The notes under the pieces are model-generated. The model was given only the letters and a program-made list of their open reading frames with translations, did no database searches and had not been told where the DNA came from. From Lentzea aerocolonigenes (GTDB taxonomy: Bacteria > Actinomycetota > Actinomycetes > Mycobacteriales > Pseudonocardiaceae), in the NCBI RefSeq assembly GCF_000955955.1, contig NZ_JYJG01000054.1, forward strand, positions 1 through 36,846: DNA of 36,846 bases, written 5' to 3'. The translations under genes were made by a program, and so were the position numbers. Within the stretch, counting starts at the first letter, position 1. Every line of letters begins with the position of its first letter. Below are positions 16,030 through 23,886 of the stretch, one piece after another.

Positions 16030-16725
16030 CTACGACAGGAAACCGCCGTACGGTCCGTTGCGGATCGCGTTCTTCTGCTGCTCGTTGAAATGCGTGTTCG
16101 GGTAGTTGTAGAACGACGCGGACATCGGCGTGCCGTCGGTGAACGACGAGTCGGGCAGGCCGAACGCGTGGCCGAGTTCGTGCACCATGCCGCCGTACCA
16201 GCGGTTCATCGGTCCGTTGATGCCCGCGGCGCCGTCGGCGTCGTGTCCGGACAGGATCACCCAGCCGTTGCCGCCACCTCCGCCCGCGCCGGGTCCCTCC
16301 GCGCTGATCTCGCCGACGTTGAGCCACCTGCGGTCCGGGTCGCGGAGGTTCATCTTGCGCAGCAACTCCTGCTGCATGTTGAAGACCGCCCACCAGTAGC
16401 GGTCGCCGCCGTTGGGCGTGTTCTCGTACCAGCTCCGGTTGTGGTCGCCGGTGACGACCTCGACCACGGGACTGTTGAGCTTGAACGTCTTGCCCAGCTC
16501 CCGTTCGTAGTACCGCTGGGCTTCCTGAACCACCTTGGCGATGCCGTCCGGGTAGCGCTGGTCGTACTGGACGTCGTGGGGCCGCAACCAGTACACCCGC
16601 ACGGTCTTCTCCGGGGGCGCCGCCGCCACGGCCCCGGCCGGCAGAGTGAGGGCCAGGAGCAAGCCGATCACCGTCAACAGGACCGTTCGAATTCGGCCCC
16701 GCGAAAACTTTTCGTAGTTGGCCAT
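16030..16725 (-). CDS. Secreted metzincin-type zinc metallopeptidase
   Basis: 231 residues with a long Sec signal peptide (RIRTVLLTVIGLLLALTLPAGAVA). The zinc motif VHELGHAFGLPD gives His182, Glu183, His186, Gly189 and Asp192, again the HExxHxxGxxD form, and TPMSASFYNYP may supply the Met-turn. Before it come a glycine-rich loop (GPGAGGGGGNGWVILSG) and WYGGM. The architecture echoes the peptidase at 8132-8953, but the sequences are clearly different. It should be a small extracellular protease. It is divergent from the IclR gene across an AT-rich 85-base region and convergent with the propeller protein. Confidence 0.82.
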   Translation of the reverse strand: MANYEKFSRGRIRTVLLTVIGLLLALTLPAGAVAAAPPEKTVRVYWLRPHDVQYDQRYPDGIAKVVQEAQRYYERELGKTFKLNSPVVEVVTGDHNRSWYENTPNGGDRYWWAVFNMQQELLRKMNLRDPDRRWLNVGEISAEGPGAGGGGGNGWVILSGHDADGAAGINGPMNRWYGGMVHELGHAFGLPDSSFTDGTPMSASFYNYPNTHFNEQQKNAIRNGPYGGFLS

Positions 16726-16783
16726 TCTTTGAACGTATTCTTCGAATATTCCTTCGACAATGTTGAATTGTTTCGATTACGAA

Positions 16784-16797
16784 CGGACAAGTGTCCG
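16784..16797. promoter_or_regulatory. IclR operator, copy 1 (upstream of the IclR gene)
   Basis: CGGACAAGTGTCCG is an inverted repeat (CGGACA/TGTCCG, 2-base centre) 13 bases before the IclR ATG. The same site, reverse-complemented, recurs at 17654-17667 before the catabolic operon. This copy could give autoregulation and may also affect the divergent peptidase gene. Confidence 0.8.
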
Positions 16798-16810
16798 CTA
16801 CGCTGACGCC

Positions 16811-17614
16811 ATGCCTGCTCGCCCTGACACCGGCCCCGACTTCATCGAGGCTCTCGCCCGCGGGCTGGACGTGATCCGCGCGTTCCAGCCCCGGCGCCCG
16901 GTGATGGCGCTGAGCGAGGTCGCGGCGGCCACCGGGCTGGCGCGACCGACCGCGCGGCGCATCCTGCTCACACTGGTCGAGCTGGGCTACGCACGGCAGG
17001 ACGAGAACGGCTTCGCGCTCACGCCCCGTGTGCTCGAGCTGGGCGTCGCGTATGTGCGGTCGACCGGGTTGTGGGAGGTCGCGCGGCCGCACATGGAACG
17101 GCTCGGGGCGCGCACGAACGAGTCGGTGTCGATCGCCCAGCTCGACGGGTCGGACATCGTCTACGTGGCACGGGTGGCGGTGCCCAAGATCGTCACGCTG
17201 TCCGTGCAGATCGGCACCAAGTTCCCCGCGCTGCAGACCTCGCTCGGCAAGGTCCAGCTCGCCGCACTGCCCACCAGGGAGCTGGAAGCGGTTCTCGCCC
17301 AGCCCACCCGGTCGGGGCTGACGCCGAAGTGGCAGCCGGACGCGGCCGAACGCGACGCCGAGCTGCGGGACGTGCGGGCGCGCGGATGGGCGATGACCGA
17401 CCAGCAGCTCGCGCCGGGCATCCGGTCGATCGCGGCGCCGCTGCGGGACGGGAACGGCACCGTGATCGCCGGGCTCAACGTCAACTGCCACGCGGCCGAG
17501 ACGTCGATCGAGGTACTGGTCGAGCACCACCTGCCGTTGCTGCTGCAGGCCGCCGGCGACATCAGCGCCGACTTCGCCCGGCTCGCCACGGTGCCGCACG
17601 TCGTCGTCGCCTGA
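16811..17614 (+). CDS. IclR-family transcriptional regulator
   Basis: 267 residues. The N-terminal winged helix-turn-helix (about 10-75) includes EALARGLDVIRAFQP, MALSEVAAATGLARPTARRIL and YARQDENGFALTPRVLELG. The C-terminal GAF-like effector domain (about 90-260) includes ESVSIAQLDGSDIVYVARV, FPALQTSLGKVQLAALP, RGWAMTDQQLAPGIRSIAAPLRDGNGTVIAGLNVN. The pattern is that of the PcaU/PcaR/PobR branch, which controls aromatic catabolism in response to ring or ring-fission metabolites. ATG 16811 follows the first operator directly; upstream in-frame codons would translate through that palindrome, so they were not used. It is the likely regulator of 17691-22853. Confidence 0.93.
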   Translation: MPARPDTGPDFIEALARGLDVIRAFQPRRPVMALSEVAAATGLARPTARRILLTLVELGYARQDENGFALTPRVLELGVAYVRSTGLWEVARPHMERLGARTNESVSIAQLDGSDIVYVARVAVPKIVTLSVQIGTKFPALQTSLGKVQLAALPTRELEAVLAQPTRSGLTPKWQPDAAERDAELRDVRARGWAMTDQQLAPGIRSIAAPLRDGNGTVIAGLNVNCHAAETSIEVLVEHHLPLLLQAAGDISADFARLATVPHVVVA

Positions 17615-17620
17615 GCGGGG

Positions 17621-17649
17621 TTGACGCCCGGCCGGGAAAGGTTGAGGAT
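17621..17649 (+). promoter_or_regulatory. Putative promoter of the CoA-dependent catabolic operon
   Basis: TTGACG (17621-17626) and GAGGAT (17644-17649) with a 17-base spacer resemble actinobacterial sigma-70-type elements. The IclR operator begins 4 bases after the -10, so it covers the predicted start point. A small extra inverted repeat (GTTGA-GGAT-TCAAC, 17641-17654) overlaps the -10. Confidence 0.4.
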
Positions 17650-17653
17650 TCAA

Positions 17654-17667
17654 CGGACACTTGTCCG
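17654..17667. promoter_or_regulatory. IclR operator, copy 2 (upstream of the amidohydrolase operon)
   Basis: CGGACACTTGTCCG is the reverse complement of the site before the IclR gene. Both copies are preceded by AA and followed by C, so identity extends slightly beyond 14 bases. It lies 23 bases before the amidohydrolase ATG and just after a candidate -10. Confidence 0.82.
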
Positions 17668-17690
17668 CATGCCGGTCGAGGAGGTCCCCG

Positions 17691-19118
17691 ATGGTCGGCG
17701 AACGACGTCCGGTTGTGCTGCGAAACGGCACCGTTCTCACGATGAACGGCGCGCACGAGGTGCTGGTCGACCACGACGTCCTCGTGGTGGACGATCGGAT
17801 CACCGCGATCGGGCCGCGGTTGCAGGTGCCCGAAGGCAGCGAAGAGGTCGACGCGTCGCACGGCCTCGTCATGCCGGGCATGATCGACACCCACCGGCAC
17901 ATGTGGCAGACCGCGATGCGCGGCTACGGCGCTGACTGGACGCTCACCCAGTACTTCGTCTGGTACTACCTGGAGTGGGGCAAGGTCTTCCGGCCGGAGG
18001 ACATCCACGCCGGCAACCTCCTCGCCGCGGCCGAAGCCCTGGACGCCGGCGTCACCACGACCGTCGACTGGTCGCACGGCCTGCAGACCACCGACCACGC
18101 CGAAGCCGCGGTCGCCGCCCTACGTGCCGTGCCGGGCAGGTTCGTCCTGGCGTACGGCAACATCCAGGACAGCCCCGCCTCCTGGACGGCCAAGCCCGAG
18201 TTCCTCGACTTCGTCCGCCGCATGCCGATCGACGACATGCTCGGTTTCCAGCTCGCGTTCGACGTCACCGGCGACCCGGCGTTCCCGGAGAAGCCGGCGT
18301 TCGAGGTGGCACGGGATCTCGGCGTCCCCGTCACCACACACGCGGGCGTCTGGGGTGCGACGAACGACGACGGCATCAAGCTCATGCACGACAACGGGTT
18401 CATGACCCCGCAGTCCATCTACGTGCACGCCGCGACGCTGTCCGCCGACTCCTACCACCGGATCGCCGCGACCGGCGGTTCGATCTCCGTGTCGACCGAG
18501 AGCGAGCAGAGCGCGGGCCAGGGCTACCCGCCCACCTGGGCGATCCGGGCGCACGGCATCCCGGTGTCGCTGTCGATGGACACCTCCGTGTGGTGGAGCG
18601 GCGACCTGTTCTCCGCGATGCGCAGCACCCTCGGCGCCGATCGCGCCCGAGAGCACATGGCCGCGCACGCCCGCAACGACACCGTCACGCACTCGGCGCT
18701 GCGAGCCGAGCACGTCGTCGAATGGGCGACCATGGGCGGCGCGCGAGCGTTGGGCCGCGACGACCTCGGCAGCGTCGAGGTCGGCAAGAAGGCCGACCTC
18801 GTGTTGCTGCGCAACGAGAACTCCCCCGCGATGTTCCCGGTGCTCAACCCCTACGGGCATGTCGCGTTCCAGGCCCAGCGGTCCGATGTGGACACGGTGG
18901 TCGTCGACGGCAGGATCGTCAAGCGCGGCCACCGGCTCGTCGGCGTCGACCTGCGAGCGATCCGCGGCCAGGTCGAGCAGACCGTCGAGCACCTGCGCGA
19001 GCAGCTCGGCGACGAGGCGTGGGAGAAGGGCATGAACCCGGACATCCCCGAGTCGAAGGTGCTCGACAACCCCTACACGTACACGGAGTACCGCGGCGAC
19101 ACCAGGACGTCCGTCTGA
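17691..19118 (+). CDS. Metal-dependent amidohydrolase/deaminase of the TrzN/AtzB type
   Basis: 475 residues from ATG 17691 with GAGGAGG 6-7 bases upstream. The amidohydrolase metal ligands are in place: His68 and His70 (GMIDTHRHMWQT), His217 (TTHAGVWG), His246 (YVHAATLS) and Asp297 (SLSMDTSVWW). The flanking beta-sandwich (RNGTVLTMN near the start; GKKADLVLLRNE, VDTVVVDGRIVKRG near the end) is standard for the family. Members hydrolyse C-N or C-X bonds on rings such as guanine, cytosine and s-triazines. As the first gene of an IclR-controlled operon with a ring-cleaving dioxygenase, it probably removes an amino or similar group from an N-substituted or heterocyclic substrate; the exact substrate is unknown. 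Confidence 0.9.
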   Translation: MVGERRPVVLRNGTVLTMNGAHEVLVDHDVLVVDDRITAIGPRLQVPEGSEEVDASHGLVMPGMIDTHRHMWQTAMRGYGADWTLTQYFVWYYLEWGKVFRPEDIHAGNLLAAAEALDAGVTTTVDWSHGLQTTDHAEAAVAALRAVPGRFVLAYGNIQDSPASWTAKPEFLDFVRRMPIDDMLGFQLAFDVTGDPAFPEKPAFEVARDLGVPVTTHAGVWGATNDDGIKLMHDNGFMTPQSIYVHAATLSADSYHRIAATGGSISVSTESEQSAGQGYPPTWAIRAHGIPVSLSMDTSVWWSGDLFSAMRSTLGADRAREHMAAHARNDTVTHSALRAEHVVEWATMGGARALGRDDLGSVEVGKKADLVLLRNENSPAMFPVLNPYGHVAFQAQRSDVDTVVVDGRIVKRGHRLVGVDLRAIRGQVEQTVEHLREQLGDEAWEKGMNPDIPESKVLDNPYTYTEYRGDTRTSV

Positions 19119-20251
19119 TGGGCCCACTCGACGGCCTTCTCGTCGCGGACTTCTCGCGCGTGCTGGCGGGCCCGTACGCGACGATGCTGCTCGCCGACAT
19201 GGGCGCCTCGGTCGTGAAAGTCGAAGGACCTGCCGGGGACGAGACCCGCACGTGGATGCCGCCGGTGCGGGACGACGTCTCGACCTACTACCTCGGCATC
19301 AACCGCGGCAAGCGCTCGATCGCCCTGGACCTGCGCGACTCAGGCGATGTCGAACTGGCGCGCGAGCTGGCCCGGCGCGCGGACGTGCTGATCGAGAACT
19401 TCAAACCGGGCGGCCTGGCGAAGTACGGGCTCGACCACGCGGCCGTCAGCGCGGTGAACTCGAGGGTGATCTACGCGTCGATCACCGGTTTCGGTTCAGG
19501 CGAAGGGAAGCACGTCCCCGGCTACGACCTGATGGTGCAGGCGATCTCCGGCCTGATGAGCCTCACCGGCGATCCGGACGGGCCGCCGTACCGCGCGGGC
19601 ATCTCCGTCTTCGACGTCATGGCCGGCAACCACGCGGTGATCGGGATCCTCGCGGCGCTGCGCCACCGCGACGCCACCGGCCAGGGCCAGCTCGTCGAGG
19701 TCAACCTGCTCTCGTCGGCGCTGACCGGCCTGGTGAACCACAGCTCGGCGTACGTGGCGGGCGGCGTGGTGCCGTACCGGATGGGCAACGCGCACCCGAG
19801 CGTCTTCCCCTACGAGCCACTGCCCACCGCCGACAACGACCTGATCGTCGCGGCGGCCAACGACGGCCAGTTCCGCAAGCTCTGCGAGGTGCTCGGGCTG
19901 TCCGAGGTGCCGGACGACCCGCGGTTCGCGCGCAACGCCGACCGCACCCGCAACCGCGAGGAGCTGCGGCCGTTGTTGCTGGAACGGCTGCGGACCCGTG
20001 GTGCGGTGGAGTGGTTCGACCTGCTCGTGGCGGCCGGTGTGCCGTGCGGGCCGATCAACACGATCGACGGCGGGTTCGCGATGGCCGAGCGGTTCGGGCT
20101 CGACCCGGTCGTCGAGGTCGGGGGCATGCCGACGACCAGGCACCCGATCCGGTTCTCGGAGACGCCGGCGGTTTACGAGCTGCCACCGCCCGGACTCGAT
20201 GAGCACGGGGAAGAGATACGCGCGTGGTTGAAGGAGGGCGGCGATGGCTGA
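19118..20251 (+). CDS. Class III (CaiB/BaiF) CoA-transferase
   Basis: 377 residues. Typical family III segments: LDGLLVADFSRVLAGPYATMLLADMGASVVKVE, ETRTWMPP, YYLGINRGKRSIALDLR, DVLIENFKPGGLAKYGLD, SRVIYASITGFG and PGYDLMVQAISGLMSLTG, where the Asp is the expected catalytic residue forming the acyl anhydride. The start codon shares one base with the amidohydrolase stop (TGATG). The enzyme should move CoA from a donor thioester to a carboxylic acid, probably making the CoA ester for the citryl-CoA-lyase-like protein two genes on. The acid itself is not identifiable from sequence. Confidence 0.92.
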   Translation: MGPLDGLLVADFSRVLAGPYATMLLADMGASVVKVEGPAGDETRTWMPPVRDDVSTYYLGINRGKRSIALDLRDSGDVELARELARRADVLIENFKPGGLAKYGLDHAAVSAVNSRVIYASITGFGSGEGKHVPGYDLMVQAISGLMSLTGDPDGPPYRAGISVFDVMAGNHAVIGILAALRHRDATGQGQLVEVNLLSSALTGLVNHSSAYVAGGVVPYRMGNAHPSVFPYEPLPTADNDLIVAAANDGQFRKLCEVLGLSEVPDDPRFARNADRTRNREELRPLLLERLRTRGAVEWFDLLVAAGVPCGPINTIDGGFAMAERFGLDPVVEVGGMPTTRHPIRFSETPAVYELPPPGLDEHGEEIRAWLKEGGDG

Positions 20252-20324
20252 CGGTTGCGAGCCGCTGGAGCTGGGCGCGCACGGCCCCGGACTTCCGACC
20301 GTGCTGAAGGAGGACCGTGGCTGA
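20244..20324 (+). CDS. 26-residue overlapping small ORF
   Basis: ATG 20244 starts 8 bases before the end of the CoA-transferase, with AAGGAGG upstream. The frame stops at 20322-20324, 8 bases inside the next gene. The peptide begins MADGCEPLELGAHGPGLP and ends TVLKEDRG. Both junctions are nearly the same: TGAAGGAGG, a short gap, then ATGGCTGA or GTGGCTGA. The peptide's end LKEDRG resembles the transferase end LKEGGDG, so this may be a partial tandem duplication of the gene junction that now serves as a translational coupler. It may also be a real small protein. I know no function for it. Confidence 0.4.
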   Translation: MADGCEPLELGAHGPGLPTVLKEDRG

Positions 20325-21087
20325 TCTCTATGAAACCGCGCTGGGAGCCTCAACCCCCGACACCATCACCTTGCTGGGGCAGGACCTCGCCCGGGATGTC
20401 ATGGGCAATGTCGGTTTCGGCGAACTGGCGTTCTGGCTCGCCACCCAGCGCCTGCCGACCACCGGCGAAACCCGGCTGTTCGAAGCCGTGCTCGCGGCCC
20501 TCGCCGACCACGGCTTCACCCCGACCGCGATCGTCACCCGCCTCACCTACCTCTCCGCACCGGACTCGGTCCAGGGCGCGCTCGCGGCCGGACTCCTCGG
20601 CGGCGGTTCCCGGTTCCTCGGCGTCACCGAGGACTGCGGCCGGTTCCTGCACGACGTCGTCAGCACCGTCGAACCGCCGTTCGACTGGGACGCCATCGCG
20701 CTCGAAACGCTTCGACGGCAGGGCAAGGCCCGCATCCCCGGCCTCGGCCACCACGTGCACAAGAACGGCGACCCGCGCACCCCGCGCCTGTTCCAGATCG
20801 CCGAGGAGGAGGGTCTGGTCGGCCCGCACCTGTCGTTGTTCGCGGCGATCGGCCGCGTCCACCCCCAGGTGCTCGGCAAGACCCTGCCGCTCAACGGCGC
20901 CGGCACGTGCGGCGCGGCGCTGGCGGACCTCGGCCTGCCCCTGGAGCTCCTGCGCGGCTTCGCGCTGCTCGCCCGCACCGCCGGGTTGATCGGCCAGCTC
21001 GCCGAGGAGCTGCGCAACCCGGTCGCCAACCAGATCTTCCTGTCCGTGGACTCGAACACGCGGTCCGTCGCGCCGCTGGAGGAATGA
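20317..21087 (+). CDS. Citrate-synthase-like protein (citryl-CoA lyase family)
   Basis: 256 residues, GTG start with AAGGAGG. The short length and sequence fit the stand-alone citrate-synthase-fold lyases related to the C-terminal domain of ATP-citrate lyase: ADHGFTPTAIVTRLTYLSAPDSVQGALAAGLLGGGSRFLG and GLGHHVHKNGDPRTPRL, the latter matching the catalytic GxGHxxYKxxDPR histidine (His145) and the CoA/citrate-binding arginine region. The loop usually reading N-V-D-G in citryl-CoA lyases, which supplies the catalytic aspartate, reads LPLNGAGTCGAAL here (190-202), so the aspartate appears absent. It probably catalyses a retro-Claisen or retro-aldol cleavage of a CoA ester made by the neighbouring CoA-transferase; substrate unknown. 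Confidence 0.85.
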   Translation: MADLYETALGASTPDTITLLGQDLARDVMGNVGFGELAFWLATQRLPTTGETRLFEAVLAALADHGFTPTAIVTRLTYLSAPDSVQGALAAGLLGGGSRFLGVTEDCGRFLHDVVSTVEPPFDWDAIALETLRRQGKARIPGLGHHVHKNGDPRTPRLFQIAEEEGLVGPHLSLFAAIGRVHPQVLGKTLPLNGAGTCGAALADLGLPLELLRGFALLARTAGLIGQLAEELRNPVANQIFLSVDSNTRSVAPLEE

Positions 21088-21090
21088 GCA

Positions 21091-21954
21091 ATGCAGCTCG
21101 TCACCGAGGACAACATCACCGAGCTGGCCCAGGAGCGCTGGGCGGGCGCCAAGGACCCGCGCACCGCCCAGCTGGTCACCGCGCTCGTCCGGCACCTGCA
21201 CGACTTCGCGCGCGAGGTCAGCCTCACCGAGGCCGAGTGGATGGCCGCGATCAAGTGGCTCACCGCGACCGGGCAGATCAGCGACGACAAGCGCGAGGAG
21301 TTCATCCTCGCCTCGGACGTCCTCGGCCTGAGCATGCTCGTCGTGCAGATGAACCACCGCTTCGACGCCGGGACCACGCCCGCGACGGTGCTCGGCCCGT
21401 TCCACATCGACGGCTCCCCCGAGCTGGACTTCGGCGGCGACATGTCCGACGACCTCGCGGGAACTCCGCTCTACATCACCGGTTCCGTGCGTTCGCTCGA
21501 CGGCACGCCGGTGCAAGCCGTGCTCGACGTCTGGCAGGCCGACGCCGACGGCGCCTATGAAGCTCAACTCGACGTCGACGAAGCGCGGCTCCGGGCCAAG
21601 TACCGGGCCCGGCCCGACGGTTCCTACTGCGTGCGCACGATCGCACCGAAGGGTTACTCGATCCCGATGGACGGCCCGGTCGGCGAGCTGATCCGGCAGA
21701 CCGACATCAGCCACTTCCGCCCGGCGCACGTCCACTTCCTGGTCACCGCGGACGGCCACGAGCCGCTGATCACGCACCTGTTCGAGGAAGGCGCCGAGTA
21801 CCTCGACAGCGACGTCGTGTTCGGCACCAAGCAGGAGCTCGTCGTCGCCTTCGAACCGCACGAGCCCGGCCCCACCCCGGACGGCGGCACCAGCCCGGTG
21901 CCGTGGCTGGAGGCCCGCTACGACTTCGTCCTGCAGCCGTGCACGCCGCACTGA
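21091..21954 (+). CDS. Intradiol ring-cleavage dioxygenase (hydroxyquinol/catechol 1,2-dioxygenase type)
   Basis: 287 residues. The N-terminal helical dimerisation domain (about 1-100) includes EWMAAIKWLTATGQISDDKREEFILASDVLGLS and ends in the LGPFHIDGSP hallmark. The catalytic beta-sandwich holds the non-haem Fe(III) ligands Tyr156 (DGAYEAQ), Tyr189 (PKGYSIP), His213 and His215 (FRPAHVHFLV). The enzyme cleaves an aromatic diol between the two hydroxyl-bearing carbons using O2, giving a muconate or maleylacetate-type product. Overall features are closer to hydroxyquinol 1,2-dioxygenases than to protocatechuate enzymes. It starts 3 bases after the citryl-CoA-lyase homologue and overlaps the next gene. 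Confidence 0.92.
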   Translation: MQLVTEDNITELAQERWAGAKDPRTAQLVTALVRHLHDFAREVSLTEAEWMAAIKWLTATGQISDDKREEFILASDVLGLSMLVVQMNHRFDAGTTPATVLGPFHIDGSPELDFGGDMSDDLAGTPLYITGSVRSLDGTPVQAVLDVWQADADGAYEAQLDVDEARLRAKYRARPDGSYCVRTIAPKGYSIPMDGPVGELIRQTDISHFRPAHVHFLVTADGHEPLITHLFEEGAEYLDSDVVFGTKQELVVAFEPHEPGPTPDGGTSPVPWLEARYDFVLQPCTPH

Positions 21955-22853
21955 TCGACGAGCTCGGCCAGCCGCCGTCACTGTCCGAGCAGAACAAGCC
22001 CGCCGTCCTCGCCGACCACGTGGTCGTCGACGTCCTGGCCGCCCCGATCACGCCACTCGACCTGTTGTGCGCCACCGGAACCTCGTACTTCGGCTCCCCC
22101 GCCACGCCCTACGTCCCCGGCGTGCAGGGCATCGGCACGGTCGGTGGCCGCGCGGTCTGGTTCCCCACCACGGCCGGAATGGCGCCGGGCAACGGCAGCA
22201 TGGCCGAGAAAGCACTGGTACGACAGGAAGATCTGGTCTTCCTGCCCGATGACGTGCCTCCGGTCGCCATGGCCGCGCTCGGCCTCTCCGCCGTCGCCGC
22301 GCACATGGCACTGACGTGGCGCGGCGAGCTCAAGCCGGGCGAGCGCGTGATCGTGCTGGGCTGCGGCGCGGTCGGCCAGTCCGCGATCCAGCTCGCCCGC
22401 GCGGCGGGTGCCGGTCGCATAGTCGCGGCGGCCCGTTCCGAGAAAGCCCGTGAACGCGCGAAACGAGCAGGTGCGGACACCGTCATCGGCCTCGAAGATT
22501 TCCGCGGCATCGAGGCAGATCTCCTGCTGGACCCGCTGTTCGGAGCTCCCGCAGCCGCCGCGGCCCAGGCTCTGCGACCGGGCGGACGATGGGTGAACCT
22601 CGGCGGCTCGGCGGGTGAGACCTGCCCGGTCACGTCGTCGACGATCCGCAGCCGTTCGCTGAAGTTGTTCGGCTACAGCAACAACGAGCTCAGCGCGCAA
22701 CAACGCGCGGAAGCCATCTCGACCGTCGCGCACCTGGCGACGCAACGTCAGCTCACCGTCGACCACGAGGTCGTGCAACTCGCCGATGTGACCAACGCGT
22801 GGCGCCGTCAGGCAGAAGGCGCCACGCGCGGACGGATCGTGCTCGTCCCCTAA
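21939..22853 (+). CDS. MDR-superfamily zinc-less alcohol dehydrogenase/quinone oxidoreductase homologue
   Basis: 304 residues from a GTG at 21939 (16-base overlap with the dioxygenase). An alternative GTG at 21903 exists, but its extra residues do not resemble the family. The nucleotide-binding motif is GERVIVLGCGAVGQSAIQLARAAGAGRIVAAARS (GxGxxG). Family features include VDVLAAPITPLDLLCATG, PYVPGVQGIGTV and the C-terminal GRWVNLGGSAGETCPV. No structural or catalytic zinc cysteine cluster is visible. It is a likely NAD(P)H-dependent reductase of an unsaturated ring-fission product, taking the place a maleylacetate reductase would have. Ends the operon, overlapping the convergent gene by 4 bases. 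Confidence 0.88.
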   Translation: MHAALIDELGQPPSLSEQNKPAVLADHVVVDVLAAPITPLDLLCATGTSYFGSPATPYVPGVQGIGTVGGRAVWFPTTAGMAPGNGSMAEKALVRQEDLVFLPDDVPPVAMAALGLSAVAAHMALTWRGELKPGERVIVLGCGAVGQSAIQLARAAGAGRIVAAARSEKARERAKRAGADTVIGLEDFRGIEADLLLDPLFGAPAAAAAQALRPGGRWVNLGGSAGETCPVTSSTIRSRSLKLFGYSNNELSAQQRAEAISTVAHLATQRQLTVDHEVVQLADVTNAWRRQAEGATRGRIVLVP

Positions 22854-23827
22854 CGGCAGGTCCAGCGGACCGGCTTCGTCCCGGCGAACCCGGCGATCGC
22901 GCCACCCTCACCGACCAAGGTCTGCGCCGCCGAGGAGGCGCCCTCGGGCAGTGGCAGCGTGGCCACCACCGTGGTGCCCTGCCACGCCACCGAGGTCTTC
23001 TTCTCGTCGAGGAGATAACCGGTGGCGAACCCGTTCTGGTTCACCGACGTGACCACGCCAGGACCGGCGAACTCCTCCACCACGCCCGTCGCCTCGGTCC
23101 ACTTCCACGATCCCTGAGCGCTCCGGAAGACCACGCCGTCCGAGGTCAGCCCACGCGGATAGGCCGACGAGCCCACGTCCGGAACCCTGGTCAGCACTCC
23201 GTCGCGCCACAACCAAGTACCCGTGTAGGACCTGAGCAGCACCGTGCCGTCCTCGCCGGCTGCGATCGGAACCGGCCACGGCACTTCTGCCGGGTCGATG
23301 ACCTGCGGTGCGCTGCCGTCCGCACGCCACAGCACCGTGACCCAGCCGATCGAGCCGATCCGCTTCGCCCTGGCGACCACGTCGCCGCGGTCGTTGATGT
23401 CGTCGACGATCCAGACCTCGTACCCGGATGGCAGGGGCAGCTCGCGATAGCCGGCACCGGGCGTGTAGGTCATCACCGCGGAGCTGCCGTCCGCGCGGTC
23501 AGCCCTGGCGACGACCGCACCCAGGGCGTTCCCGGCCGCGGTCACGAACTTCGTGACGCCGTCCGGTCGCGGCACGACCTCCGCGCTCGTGGAGGTCCAC
23601 CGCACCAGCGTGTTGTCGTTGCCGCTCGGCAGGTAGAAGCCCGTCACACCGCCCTGCCCGTCCACGCCGGTGATCCGGAGATTGCTCCAGCTCATGCCGT
23701 CCTGGACGGGCAGGTCCTCGACAGTGCAGCCCACCGCCGCCGACGAGGCGGGCGCGAGCAGTGTGGTCACGACAGTCGCCGCCACGAGCGATACGAGCGC
23801 GCGACGAGACCCTGAAATAATGCGCAT
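22850..23827 (-). CDS. Secreted HAF-repeat/propeller-like protein
   Basis: 325 residues from ATG 23827 (GGGGGA upstream); a Sec signal follows (SRRALVSLVAATVVTTLLAPASSA). Repeats of about 40-50 residues with the pattern D-I-N-D-R-G-D-V-V-A-R, followed by VLWRADG, match HAF-type extracellular repeats (other copies: NQNGFATGYLLDE, GVTGFYLPSGND, WKWTEATG). Two cysteines flank the mature protein (VGCTVED, RWTCR). The function is unknown; a structural or surface role is possible. It is convergent with the catabolic operon, and the two overlap by 4 bases, so both units must terminate inside each other. Confidence 0.72.
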   Translation of the reverse strand: MRIISGSRRALVSLVAATVVTTLLAPASSAAVGCTVEDLPVQDGMSWSNLRITGVDGQGGVTGFYLPSGNDNTLVRWTSTSAEVVPRPDGVTKFVTAAGNALGAVVARADRADGSSAVMTYTPGAGYRELPLPSGYEVWIVDDINDRGDVVARAKRIGSIGWVTVLWRADGSAPQVIDPAEVPWPVPIAAGEDGTVLLRSYTGTWLWRDGVLTRVPDVGSSAYPRGLTSDGVVFRSAQGSWKWTEATGVVEEFAGPGVVTSVNQNGFATGYLLDEKKTSVAWQGTTVVATLPLPEGASSAAQTLVGEGGAIAGFAGTKPVRWTCR

Positions 23828-23886
23828 GCAGACATCCCCCAACGGAGTCCCCAATTCTCCTTGGTGGACACCATGCCAGGTCGCGA

